Assembly: GCA_035222895.1 (NCBI GenBank)
Contig: JAVYIG010007457.1
Span: forward strand, 26,001-90,000
Source of the DNA: Strongylocentrotus droebachiensis
Lineage: Eukaryota; Echinodermata; Echinoidea; Camarodonta; Strongylocentrotidae
Direction: 5' to 3'
Length of the DNA: 64,000 nt
The notes beneath the pieces are model-generated. The model was not told the origin of the DNA. It saw only the letters and a program-made list of their open reading frames with translations, and searched no databases. The position numbers and the translations under genes were made by a program. Shown here one piece after another: positions 26,113 through 40,700 of the stretch (the first letter of the stretch is position 1; each line of letters starts with the position of its first letter).

Positions 26113-29100
26113 TCTCTCTCTCTTCCTCTCTCTCGTTCTCCCTGTCCCCCCTCCTTACCTCCTTTTCTTTTCCTCTCCCTCTGCTCATTTCTTCATCAAT
26201 TCCTCTTGCATGTTTTGTACTAACACAGTCAAACCTGCTTTAGTGACCACCTGTCTACAAAGGCCACATTTGTTGTTTCCCTTGAAAATGGTTTCTCATT
26301 GAATCATGTACTAAAGAAACCTGTCTACAAAGACCACCTGTCTACAAAGGCCACATTTTGTGTTTCCCTTGGGTGGTCGCTATAGATAGGTTTGACTGTA
26401 TGATGTTTGTCCTATTTAATGTGAAGCATGAACATTAAAATGAATTATCTAAAATGTATTACACTCGAATGTACATTTTAATACCAAATCCTCTCGTTCA
26501 TTCCTTGAGTCCTCCTGTTCTGTTATTTATGTCTTAATAAACAATTTTCTTTTTGGTTATTACATGATGCAGTAATTGTACTATGTTTATTAGGAACTCA
26601 GCATGGGACAGTTGGTTCCACTCTACAGGTGTCTTTAGTATACTTACTATTATTTTCTTCTGTTGTTTTTTCAGAATGATATCTTTGAGGTGTATTTAGT
26701 GAAGCCTCAACGTGGAGGCCTTGGGTTTACCGTGGCAGGTGGAGCTAACACTGGAGGATGTTACATCAAAGACATTCTGCAGGAACCTGCCGTCTCTGAT
26801 GATAGACTCAAGAAAGGCGACAAGATATTAGAGGTATGTTGGCGAGAAGGCTAGATGTGTGATATCGTTTGAATACTTATCCTACAGATTTGTCAATAGT
26901 TTATAATCAATTTTTTGATGTTTTATAGTAATAATAATAATAATATTTAGCTTTTATATAGCGCTTTAATACAATGTCTCTAAGCGCTTTACATATATAC
27001 TATTACCCGGTCATTGGATTCAGTGCTTGCCCGCACACAATGTGTGCAAATGTGTGCACAATCTCCACTCCCTGGGGAGTATTCCAGCCAGGCGTTACTT
27101 GACGCTCAAAAACTGTTTGATGAACAATGACGGCCGCATCCTACCGGGTACCCATTTAACACCTGGGTGGAGAGTAGCAAGTGCAGGTTAATATCTTGCC
27201 AAAGGATATTAGTGCCGTGTCGGGATTCGAACCCTCAACCTTCGCATCTCCAGTCAAGTGCCTTAAACCACTATATACCACATGAACCCTTATAATATCA
27301 TTCATTGATGAAAAGTGCTTCATTCGGGTGTATATCACAGGTACGTGTATGTATTCAGCAAGTGAGAAAAGATGGGGCCAGAGGGGCCATATGAGGGTTG
27401 TATGGCCCACACTCCAAAGACACTTTCTCCTTGTCAATATACTACACTTGCTGCATTCGTGACTCCAACCCTGGACCAAACACAAAGCCTAAACCTCACC
27501 AAAAACACAGTTGCCACCCTAACCCTAGCTCTACATGTACAGTGTGTGTACCTCTTTGACAAAATACAACCCAAAGAAAATGTCACAGGAGGTAATGTCG
27601 GATCAGCGAGAAGAGCTCTCGGCAGAAAATTTATCAAAAACAGTTCTTTAAAGTTTGATGTTGTTAAATCGCGATGGAATATTTGTTTAAGTAGATTTAA
27701 TAACTACATGTACAATGTATTTTGATTGTCTTTTGATTGTATATGAAATGATTCTCTTCTATTTTGTAGGTGAATGGTAGGAGTATGAAAGGAATGAGTC
27801 ACTTTGATGCAGTCTCCTTCCTCCGTATGACCTCTAGAGAGGTTACACTCAAGATTGTACACCCATCTTCAAAGTCAATCCAGCCGACACCGTCCCCGAC
27901 AAAACCTGTCAAGGTTGACAATGCCGCGTCTCCTGCGCTGAAAGGAGACATGGTCATCCCTAAAGCAGCGATGGACGTCCAGGCTAGTCCGGCACTAGCC
28001 CCAGCTGTGGATAAAGGTCAATACAAGGATGACCCAAAGAGTTCATCTGTAAGCGAGAGTGAGGATGATTGGTCGGATGTAGCGTCCGTCGATTCGACCC
28101 AAACACCCAAAATGAACCTGAGAGATGCATTCCATACAAGATCCAAGCTTGAGAAGTCCCAGCATTCCAGCTTGCAGGAAGAGGAGTCGTCTAGACTACC
28201 TGATGCACCAAGTCTGGATGACCTCCCAACAGTTCTCATCAAGAAGAATGAGAAAGGTCAATTGGGATTACTGTTGGGGTTAGAGGTCACGGACCAGGGG
28301 TCGGGGTTGTTTGTCAAAGAGGTCGTGAGTGGCCTTCCAATGGCTCAAGATGGAAGCGTACAAGTCGGAGATCAGATTCACTTCATCAATAATCAGTCCG
28401 TCAGTGGAATCGGCATGGAAAAAGCCAAGACCCTTCTTGCAAGGGTGCCCTCTCTTGTTGAGCTGAAGGCAACTAGGTAAGAAATAAAGTTTGCTCTATA
28501 TCACTTATAATAGCCAACAGCTCATTATATCAACATTTTTTCAATTTGATACAAGTCTTTCATAAAAGACAAACATGACTGTATATTTGTTGCTATGTTG
28601 ATTTTCTCCTCATGATTTGTACATACAATGAAAATGATTATCATTTCCTAGATCCTTTCAAGAAATAATTAAGAAACTAACACACTGCACCACGTACTAC
28701 AGTGATGGAAAATTTAGTTTAGATCAGCAAGATATGTACATGTACCTACATAATGACAGGTTCTTACATTATAAGAAAGTTTTTCTGTTGACTATTTGAT
28801 GCTCTAACAAATTATTCTAAATATAATGGCCCGAATTCACAAAGGAGGTTTGTCGACAAACCAGGTTTGTAAAAAACGCGTCAAAATGCGTCATATGACG
28901 TACATAAACCTTGGTTTGTCGACAAACCTCCTTTGTGAATTCGGGCCAATGAGTTTGAACTACATTGTTTTGAAACCTAATAAAAGGTTAACATGCTCTG
29001 AATTCCCTAGCAATTTATGAAACACATTCCATAAACGATGCAGTTATGCGACATAAAGATGTATGCATTTGACTGCATGAACTTATTCCTTAAATTTCCA

Positions 29101-32100
29101 AATCGTATCATCACATCTTCAGAAGCAAGATTCCAGTTCAACCCAGACGACAGCATCCTGTCTTCAAGACCTCCGCCTTTGAGCCGACCGAGACAGAAGA
29201 GGAGGAGAGAGTCGTCCCATCGGCCCAAGAGGACAACGATGAGGAGTGGATGACAGACTCCAGCGAGCCAGCTAAAGAGGGGGGCATGCCCAGGACCCTC
29301 CCTGCCGAGCCCAAGGGCGAGGAACCAGAGGTGAAAGGGAAAGTCCCCCCTGCAGGTTTTGACCTTGACCTGGGTGATGTGTCTCAAGAAGAGTCTGATT
29401 GGGAGGTGAGTGGAAGGAAGATGACATTATTAGTGTCGTGACTGAGTGGTTTAAGGCGCTTGACTGGAGATGCGAAGGTCGAGGGTTCAAATCCAGACAC
29501 AGCACTTATATCATTTGGCAAGATGTTAACCTGCACTTGCTACTCTCCATCCAGGTTTTAAACGGGTACCCGGTAGGATGCGACCAGCATTGTTGGTCAA
29601 ACAGTTTATGAGCGTCAAGTAACGCCTGGCTGGAATACTCCCCAGGGAGTGGAGATTGTGCACACAGTGTGTGCAGGAAAGTATTGAATCCAGTGACCGG
29701 GGTAATAGTATATCTGTAAAGCGCATCGTAGATGTATTAAGCGCTATATAAAAGCGGAGTATTATTATTATTATAAGCTGTCAGAAGTGGGATGGATAAG
29801 TTTATGAAACCATGAAAGTCTATGATCCCCACAAAGTCTAGCATGCTTGTAGATAATGACTTTTTTCAAAGATAAGTGAGGGGGGGGTTTCCAACTTTGA
29901 TCTGCCTAAAACTGGAAGCAAATTGTGCCCTAATTTGAATGTTGAGTCATAACGTAATTAGACAAGACAACTTCTGTTTCTTCCCAAGATTAAGAACTGT
30001 GTCATGAATTGTGATGGTGGATTTATGTATCACTAAGCAATAAAAAGGGGGAGATCACCTAAGTTGATGAAAGGTATGTTTTTTAGGATCAGAAAAGAGG
30101 CAATATAAAACAAATGTAGAGGTCTAACAGTTTGGAGAGTTGCATATGTGAGATACAACCCGAGGGGTGAGCAGAAGAGAACACACATGAGATAGAACAA
30201 ACAGAAAGTTTAAATTTGTAAACTCATAGCAATTCAAAGATTGTTTTGTGTTCCCTGAGATAAGACAAGCATCTTTCTTTCTTGTTGTATAGGATTTATC
30301 TGTGAGTGATAGAGAGGAGCCAAGTCGACTCGATGAGGTGGGTGACATCATGAAGGATCTACATAGGAGTCATGGAGGATACACACCACAACCATCGATG
30401 GATAAAGAAACAATGAGTCCTACTGTAAGTTCACAGGGTACAACGGTTGTAAAAGATGCAGAAAAGTATATTCTGTCATGTAGAATCTGTTTATGAGTGA
30501 AAGTGCCTTCGTGATTCAAATAAATGTATCACCTGACGAAGTGTTGCAGCGGCGCATGAAACGTTGTGATCTTTTAGATCCCTTGTTGACCATACATTGC
30601 GAGACAAACGAATATCACTAGCGATATTATTTCTGATAATACTGTTGTTTCAAATAATTCTAACAAAGGTACCAACACAGATGTGCAGGTATAGGACAAA
30701 TTACTGCAATGTAGTCTTGGCTTACCAGATATCTGCCCATTTCTGTGCTTTTTACACTACTTTCACATTTTGACATTATCATAAGTAGAAAACTCAATTA
30801 AGACCCTTGGTTCAGATTGTCTATGGAATATTTGATTCGTTGTGCACCTAATGTAAGGCTGCTTTTATGAAAGCAATGATGGTACTCTTTATTTTCTTTT
30901 TGTTTCTACAGCGATCTGTTACAAGTCCATTGGACATCCCTACCTCCCCCATATCTGTATCCTCCCCGCCCCTGAGCCCCCTCTCTCCCAGCACTGGACC
31001 ATCAACAGTCAAGGCTTTCCCTTCCCTTACCGAAGCCCCATCTCCTTCTTTACCCAACGGTGGAAGCAACCAGCGAGATGACGACCTAGACAGCTTCGGT
31101 TCCGATCAGGCCTTCTCACCGTCCTCCACCCCGCGGAACCTTTCAACGCCGGAGAGATTCAACGGTTCCCCACAGCGCTTGCGTCACGACTCAACTGAGC
31201 CGGAGCTAGAACCTGAACTTGCCAGTCTCCCCCCTCTACCGGTAGGCAAGGCGTCGGCTTATGACCCATCCTCGGCCTCACCCGGTATCAAGTCCCCGCT
31301 GGGTAACTTCAGGAAGCAGATGAATGATGTGAGGGACTCCCCCACTGGGAGCGAGTTTTCAACCTCAGCTAGGATTGGGACTCCAACTGGCAGGCCTCCG
31401 TCAGCTCAGGGTAGCGAAGGCGGAAACCTCAGCATAGGAGAAGTATGTTCATGTTTTTCATGCAGTGTCTTAAAGTTCAAGTCCACTCCAAAAATAACTT
31501 ACCTTCAATAGAAGCAGAAAAATCAGACAAAACAATCAAAAAAGTTTGAACAAAAATTGGATAACTAATGAGAAAGTTATGATTTTTTGAAAAAGTATGT
31601 AAAACTATGGAACAATATGTAAGTTACTTTCGGAGTCGACTTGTCCTTTGAATACATATTCGCATTTAAAATATTATGTTTTAAAATCAGTTGAAGATTG
31701 TTAAATATTGATAGTCAAATATACAGAATTGGAGAGATATATATTAACATTCAAAATTATATGTTTCAGAATCAGTCATTTGAAATCTTCACATGTAGAT
31801 TGCAAGATTTGAAAAGACATGGCATGAACCAATTCCCAGACTAATCGAACCATTTGATACAGTTTGATTTAGGTATAACATACCGGCCTGACTTTCTTTT
31901 ATCTCCTGCTTTGGATTTTATATCTTGTCTAACAAATCAGTAATTTGAAGATTAATGTTGATAAAACTGTTCATTTTACGTGTTTTTGCAAAGTAGAAGT
32001 ATCAGAAAGTAAGTAGATAGTCCGTTATAACATGTGAAAAGACGATCAGTTAGAATATTATTTTCAAACATTTTAGCAGATATTTGTGCAAAATGGAGCT

Positions 32101-35100
32101 GCTGGAAAAGAATCCAAAGAAAGTCCAACAGTACCTTTCATGATTTCAATGAGTATATTTTCAGGTAACAAAAAACTATTGTTATAATACTATTGTTCCG
32201 TGATTCTCATTCTTTCTCTCTCTCTCTCTCTTCATCTCTCTCTCTCCATTTCTCCTATAGGGTGGTATCGTATGGATAGAGTTAGAGAAGCCTGAAGGAG
32301 GGGGGCTAGGCTTCAGCGTGGTAGGAGCAGAGAAGGGGGGTAAGACCAGTATCTTCATCAAAACGGTGACTCAAGACGGTGTGGCTAGCAGGGATGGGAG
32401 GCTCAAGGTCGGAGACAGACTACTACAGGTAGGCACTATGAACATGACGGACAAAGAAAGCGGACAAAATATACAGTTCCTCATTCTACCCTCAACAATT
32501 GCTGTGGTAGACAAAGGAACATCCCTTCACTGCTGTTATGTAAAAATGTGTAGAACAGGTGTCATATATTTTCACCTGTTCTACTTATTTTTACATAATA
32601 GCAGTGAAGGGATGTTCCTTTGTCTACCACAGCAATTTTTGAGGGTAGAATGAGGAACTGTATATTTTGTCCTCTTTCTTTGTCCGTCATGTTCATAGTG
32701 AGGTTTGTTCACTGAAATATTTTTGTGTCCCTTTTATTTGCATCTCTTGAAAGTAATATATTTGTAATTCGATGTTGCTATGCTGGTTTGGTAAGTTGAT
32801 AATGAGGATATTGTGTTAAGATGATGGATATAGGCCCGTCGCATACAACTTAGCATTGATGGTAACTTTGCCATTAATGGTAACTTCCATGGAAAACTTG
32901 ATTTGATGGCTGTTGAGTTATGTTGCCATGGAGTTGATACTGATGGCAAAGTTACCGTCAATGCTACAGGGCCATGATGATGTTGAGTATGATGGTGGTG
33001 GTGGTTGTTATGGTGATGAAAGTGTTGATGATGGTGATATTTATCTTCCTGCTTATCCTGGTAATGAAAATGAATGATGGTGATGACCCTAATGATTAAG
33101 ATATTGCTTATTTTTTTGCTGATAATGTTGATGAAGATGGTGATGGTGATTATGTGGGGCCCCATCATATAGAAAGTTATGGATGATTGCATATTCTTTT
33201 ATTATAGAATTATGCATTAACTTGCTATTGAACAGGACCTTCAATGTAAGTTGTAGATACTTGTAACCCTTAATAAGACAGGATACTAATCCCATGATCG
33301 AGATGACATTTTGAATGACTGACAATTTATTTATTCTTTGCCAGGTGAACGGACAGAGTCTGGTTGGAATGACTCAGAACAAAGTCATCACCATTCTCAG
33401 GAAGAGTAAAGGTGTCGTCAGGCTCGCTGTAACCGGGTAAGACAGGAGAAATGTAGCCAATTTGCATTTATCCACCTCGGGTAATGCTCAAGTGATATCA
33501 TCATCTAGTACAATGTAATTTAAACATTTTAGGAAGGTGATGTGTGGGTGAATTTTATGTACATTTACTCTGAAGGAGGTAAAGACTCTTGATGAAATTA
33601 GCATTTTAGAGGAAATTACACTAATAAGGAATACCAGATGGGTTGTGGAGCCATGGGTCATACATTCTGTAGGTCAAGTCCCACTCCTCTACAGTAGTGG
33701 ATGTTGAGACAGGAGGTAGTAAACTCCTAATAACCCTTAAGCAACTAAACTGCCCGAAACCGCCCCTCCTTTTACTCAAGAAACCACCCGTATGTTTTCA
33801 ACGCACTGTAGTATCCCTCTATGGGTCTACCATAATGTTATACGTGTGTAATCCTTACGAATTCTACAGTAGGATTCTGCATATAAATATAGCGCATGTT
33901 TCATATTGTTCAGAACAATGTCAAATTGAGCAATATTGCAATATCTTCCATTGAGTTATAGGCCATTTTTACAAAATCTCTAGTTGCTAATGGGTTAAGA
34001 AAAACAAATAAATTTCACGTGCATTTACATTGTAAATATTGTGCTTACATTCATGGATATTTTCTCAATTAAATCAGCATTAATATTTTTTATTTTATAT
34101 CTTCTTTTTTTAATGTATTTTAGTTAGTTTTATTTTTATTTAATTTTTATCTAATATTTATTTAATTTTTGATTTTTTGTTGTTGTTAATGTTCTTGTTG
34201 AGCAGGCAGCTTTCTCGACCAGCAAGTCTGATAGGAACGGATACTGAACGTCAGACTCCCTCTGTAGTCCATGACAGGCTAACTAGAGCCGTAGAAGAGA
34301 ATGAAACCAGCGAGGCAGAGCTGTCACCTGCGGAATCGTACACGGAGTCGGCCCGTGACGCTGGATTCAGACAACCACATGGTGAGTATTTTACAATAAA
34401 AAATTAACCTTTGTCATTATGGAGATTAGAGTGAGTTCCCCCTCCTTGTATGCACAGGTAGCTACAGGATGAGTATTTCACATTTGAAATAAAAGTCAGT
34501 CAAAATGGTCCCTATCCATTATCTTTGTTTGCACACAGTGGATATTTCACACTCAAATTTAAGTCTGTGCTAGTTTTTTTGTGAGTAGTTTGTGATAGTG
34601 TAGCACTTTCAAAAGTAAATGTACCTTTTGATCTGCAGGACTGGTCAGAAGTTCAAAATTCATATTTTTTTCTTGTTTCACTTGAAGACAAGCTGTCTTT
34701 ATTCATGTCTGGTTTGCTTTGTGTTTTCGTTTTTTTATTTGATGTTTTTGTGGTTAGTTTTCTTTGCCCTTAACATTGCATGCACTTTTGTCTTTAACGT
34801 CTTCATGTTGACTGCATGTGTGGGTTCTTGTTACACTAAACTCATATTTGGAGAATAATTATTTTCTATTCAGTATACAGATACAATTTCTTGAAAGCTT
34901 AAGTCTGCAGGAGAAATTAGAACTGACTCACTGACCATTTAAACTGCTTCAGTGCACACTTTTAAAAAATTATGTTATTTTGCTAGGAATCCAGTAGATA
35001 TTGCAACAAATTTTTAATGTTCATCTTTATACAAATGCAATGTTTAAAATGTGATCTCTGATAGTATAGTTAGTTAGTAAGCTTATTCTGTAGACATCAA

Positions 35101-37693
35101 TGCTTATCTCTGCATTCATTATTCAAATTCTTGTTTGCTTTTCTAGCATTTTTTAAATATTTTTAAGTTACTTGTACAGATATTTTGTCTTTTTGTCCCT
35201 CTTTAGATTATTGTATTAGTATTAGTTAAATTTACATGAAGCTCTGATTGTTACAAATCTGTCTAATTTTTGTGATTTATTTTCAGTCTGTTTGACATGC
35301 CTTTGTTGTTATGATTTGATGTTAAATCTTTCCTTTTTGTTCTTTTCCCTATGCCTCGCCTAACCCGTTCACACTCCATCATTTGTTCTATCCTTGTAAC
35401 CGTTCACCCTTCACTATGTGTTGTGTTTGCATGTTCACTATCACCATCCACCCTCATTCACCTTTGGACCCGACCTGCCCCGACCTGACCTGACCTGACC
35501 TCAACATCATACCTGTACCCCTTCCCCACCTACCTGTAACACCGGTCTCTGACTATGATGATCATAATTCTCTGATGTGACAATTACGGTATACACCTCT
35601 GTATGTGGGACTGTATCATCTTACTCTACATTTGATCAACACACTTGCAAATATCAAACCCTTTCCCCGGCCTACATGAAAATTGAAAAAAATGAATGGA
35701 TAAATTTGTGATACAAAAATTTGCTCTGCTTGATGTTTTAACGTACATGTACATGCCCACACCTTTCAAACCCTTGTTCTCAAAAATACCATACATTCCA
35801 CCCCTCCCTGCATACATCCTCTACAACAACAACAACACCAACACCACCAATGACCTCACAGACGATGACCTCTCGGACCACGATGAGGTCACCGGCAGCG
35901 TGACCTTTGACTCTTCCCTCTCCTTCACCCTCCCTTTTAGCGTGGCGGGGTTGCACAGTACCCGTACGTTTGGTGATTTTGCTATCACCCCGCCCCCACC
36001 AGAGTTCAGGGTGGGCTATTCAGGTAATTGGCACTGCAGTTGTTGTTGTTTTTGTTTTGCACAATGTACAGTACATGAATGTTAAAGGTAAAGACCAGTT
36101 TTGGAAACGCCTTCCTCTCAAAAAATGAAATGGAAGCTCTTATTACCAATCATATGAAAGGATAGTATGTGATACAAATTTTGCACAGAAACCGCCTACT
36201 AATTGATGTATTTGGTAAATTATTATATCTATTTGGACCTGATAGATATCGTACAGGTGTCGCACATGTGTCACGTAGTCCCATATACATCTTTCTGTGT
36301 ACAGTGCTTGTAACTTTACCAAGAAAGGGCCAAATTTCTTATCATTTTGATGATTCCAGAACCTTGCAGTGTATATGCTAGATGATCAACCTGATCGATT
36401 CCACGTTTCTTTCACAATGCAATCGCAAGACCAGAACTGGTCTTTATCTTTAAAGCACATTGAAATGGTAACTGAAGTAATAATTGAATAGGCATCATAA
36501 CATAGAAAATTGAAAAAAAATGATAATAATTACATGTCATCAATTTAGCATATTCTCAATGAAACTGACTTTGTGAATATGAAAAAATGTTGATGCTTTC
36601 TGGTATAAGAAAAAAGAAGTATTCTCCATTGAATCGATTTCACAGATAGGGAAACTGTTGATTCTATATACATAAGCATATTTTCAATTCATGGGAATGA
36701 TTATGCACCAGTAGGTAGCTAAAGCTTGAAAATTGCTACATATGTTGGGTTATGTTTAATATGCAGTAGGCACATTGTGATTTAATCTGCTTATCCCAAA
36801 ATATATGGCATCATGGATTTACACATCTTTGCCACCTTCTACATGATGATAATGAAAATATAGCAAGACCATGATTTTTAGCCTGCTCCTTATTTTACAC
36901 CTGTAACACTAAGTATAATTTATGAGTGTGTAATATTTTTACACTCATTGAAATCCAAAATCTTACTCTCTTAACACTTTACATTTTCTGGTTCTTCAAT
37001 ATCTCTTAGTGTGATTGGTTTTGATTATCTTTGTTGAATAATATAACTAATTTTCAATAGGTATCCTCTCTTGATCATATACCAGTATGAAAATCAATCT
37101 CTTCTGATCTAATTCTGTTATGAGGCGTGGGAAATATATAAAAGTGATGACTTTTCCAACCAAAACAGAGTCTTAACTTATAGTAACATCCCTTTGCCTC
37201 TGAAATAAGTTAAAGCTACATGTAATAGTTAGAACGAGATCCATAAATAGTTTAGTATCCGATATATCTTTTATAGTCTCACTTTTGTATACAGAAATTA
37301 TTGGTAGAATTTGTAGAATGCAAGTTGTATGTATATAATATAGTCACTTCTGGGGGGTGTTTCATAAAGCTGTTCGTAAAGTTACGCATGAATTTACGAA
37401 CGACTTGTATATGATGTGCCAGATAGGATGCCCAAAGTTTTTTCTGATATTTTCAATAACCTCAATTAAATTATGGCAAAAAATATAATTTGCATTAAAA
37501 ATGTTTGTTATAATAAGAATGTTAAACTACATCTGCACAGTTCTACTCTAGTTGATGCAGTTAATAATGATTGAGCATCCCATTTGGCTTTTCATATACA
37601 AGTGGCTCGTAAAGTCATGCGTAACTTTACAAACAGCTTTATGAAACACCCCCCTGTACTTGCATTCACTCTTAATATAGAAACAGTTCAGCG

Positions 37694-37727
<34 letters not shown>

Positions 37728-40700
37728 ATGGTCTATATGATATTATATTACACATTATGTATGCATGCTTGTATATACATTACTACCATATTAGAGCAAG
37801 ACACGGATAGTGACATTGATTCCACGGCCGAGCTTCCTGACGACCTTGACAACGTAGAGATACCAGACAGCCCAGGTCAGAGGTCGGACAGTCTCCTTGC
37901 AGCACAGAGATTAGGCCGTGCCTTGCAGGTTTGTAATGATATCATGGTCCGGCCATTCTGTCCCATAGTTAGCTTGGGTCTATTTTGTTCCACAAATGTG
38001 ATATCCTCTTGATGATTTATAACATGATTTTACTAATGACCAGTCATTAGTATACAAATAATGAATGGTTATGAGTTCAATAGTGCGAATATTTTCATAA
38101 GTTGAAAGATTAACATTGTATTCAACGAGGCGTCAGCCGAGTTGAATAGAATTAACGTTAATCTTTCAACGCATGAAAATATTCGCACTATTGAACGAAT
38201 GAAAAACATTCATTATTTGTTTTATACAACATCGAAGAAGATCTAACGTTAATCAACAAATTATGCTTTACTCATTATAATAAGATAAATTAAAGTTGGA
38301 GTCAAGCCTTCTCGATTACATTCAGATTGCCTTTGCGTCAGATACACGCAGGGATACGAGCATGGCAAAGGGGTACGCAGTCTGCATATAACCAAAAATG
38401 CACGCCTGTGCAATATAACATCTATTGAATATCATGTGACCAACAATCCTCCAATCAAATGATAAGGATCCACGTAGGTGTTGTATAAAATTGGATAATG
38501 ACCGGTCATTATCCAAATGACGCATTAGGCAAAATTAATGCCTGGTCACGTGTACGCTTTTAACCAATCATTTGATTAGGATCCATGTCATCATCTTATA
38601 TTCCATTATAATCCTGTGCTAGCCTTAGTGTAGTTTGTTCCATGATTAATCCATTCACCCTATTGGTCCATTTTGTTCCCTCAGTCTAAGCTTTCATGTT
38701 GGTCTATTCCATTCCATAAATCAATTATTGTCCCTAACCTAATTACACTTGATGTATTTGATCCACTATTAGCATTGGTCCATCCACACTGCTCCCTTTT
38801 CACCCATGGTTTATTATGTTCCTTGATAAGCTCAGAATCAAGCTTGAAGAGATTTTCTCCTCAAATCTTCTTCATAACTCTTGCAGTTGCGACAAAGACA
38901 TTGGTCATTTTTGCAAGGATCCAAAGATAGAGGATAATCTTCTAGTTACTAGTACATGTACATTAATGAACAGAATTCTAGCTTGGCTTAGAGTAGCTTT
39001 CAATTATACTCTGTCCAGAAAGTATTTGACCATAATTTTCAGTTTTGTGTAGTGGCCGGTTCAAACAAAACAAAGTCTGTATGTAGAGAGAGAGAGAGAG
39101 AGAGAGAGAGGAGGGGTTTTCTAAACAAACTTCCATCGCCGCAGTCTTACAACTGAATTGCCATTGGAACACAATTGAACTTGGCAAATTCTAGTTTTCT
39201 CTTTTTCTTCCTTTCTGTTTTCTCTCCAGAACCGCAATAGCAAACGGGAGAGCGACGAGGAGTCCCTCTCTTGGGGAAGCGAAAACAGTCTCCCTCCCGA
39301 CGAGGAAAACGAGATCAGCGAGGCAGCCAATGGTGCTGCGCGGGCCACGCCCAGTACCAAGATCCTAGAGGATATCACCAACGCCCAGCTGGAGAGAATG
39401 GCCATTGTGAGACCTGCCGAGGGAGGGCGGTATACAGGTAGAGGTCTGAGGAGCAGTATTGCTAAGATACAGAAGCAGATCGACAAGCAGGACCCAGCCG
39501 AAGAGTTCAAGGTGAGAATTCTGTAAGGGAGGAGTTTGAGCTCTTGCGTCACTTTTTATAAATTTGTTAAAGAACAGGATGTACTAAATTAGTATACCAA
39601 GTTTTTAGCACAGTATGATAATCCCTTCACAGAAACTTTCCAAGGAGTTCTAAACCTCCTATTGTCATCTTTATATACAATAACTTGGGAGTCAGAGTGC
39701 TGAACTAGACTCAAAAGTAACATTCTTGAAGACTGGACCTTATTTTTTTTCTTTTTCATTTTTCCATTGGGTTAAAGGATTCAGTGGTGATCAGTTGTAT
39801 ATCATTTTAAAGCTGAGAATCTCCTATTTAAAATCAGACCTAAACTGAGTGATTTTGTGGTGCTGGATCACCTATTTAACATTCTCATGAACAATATATA
39901 CCTTCCTAATTCAATCAAATCATACTGACACATACACTTTACTTTGTTATTCTTTTGTATTACCATGGCAGACTTTACGTCAGGTGAAGGCTATAGACAA
40001 CTGTGAAGAAGCAAAGAAGGCACAAAACAAGGACAAGAATCGCTTTAGGAATGTCTTACCATGTAAGTACATCTTTCCTCTCCTTCTCTCTTCTGATCTT
40101 CTTCATTAAAGCCCCTCTAAAGTGTTGGGAGCCCCCAGAAGTTGATGGTAAAAGTTCACTTAAATTGTATCATAGTGTGAAAGAGGATGTCATTTGAGAC
40201 ACATATCTGTAGGGATTTTCAATACAAATGTGTTTGAAGTTGAATATTGATGAAATAATACAATTTAGGTTTTCTGCTTACAACAGAAAATTCATCTACC
40301 AGTATATACATGTATTCTTTTATCAATATATGTGTTATGTGGGGAAATCTTTGCAGAAGTGTGTCTTAAATGACATCCTCTTTCACATTATGATACAACT
40401 TTAGCCAACACTTTAGAGGGGCTTTAAGGATGTCTCCCTGTGTAGTGTTTTTTCTTCTTCTTGTAACCATGTATTTCATATCAAATCCAAACAAAACAAT
40501 GCTGTTTATTATTTCTCAATTTTCAGTTTATATTACAAAATATGCATGTAAAAGTTGCAAATTATGGAAGAAATACTCTCCTGGGAGTGTACATTTGTGT
40601 GAAGACTTAAAATCCAAAAACCAATGTTAAAAATAATATAGTAGAGCAGATCAAGTAGTCATGTCATATGCTATATCAATGTAAATATGATATATGTTTA

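Noticed and set aside
26009-26302. 97-codon ORF
   Set aside because: It is read through a CT microsatellite and a family D element.
35287-36023. A longer exon starting at the good acceptor TTTTCAG (35286)
   Set aside because: The reading frame from there does not match exon 18 and hits a stop within about 25 codons.
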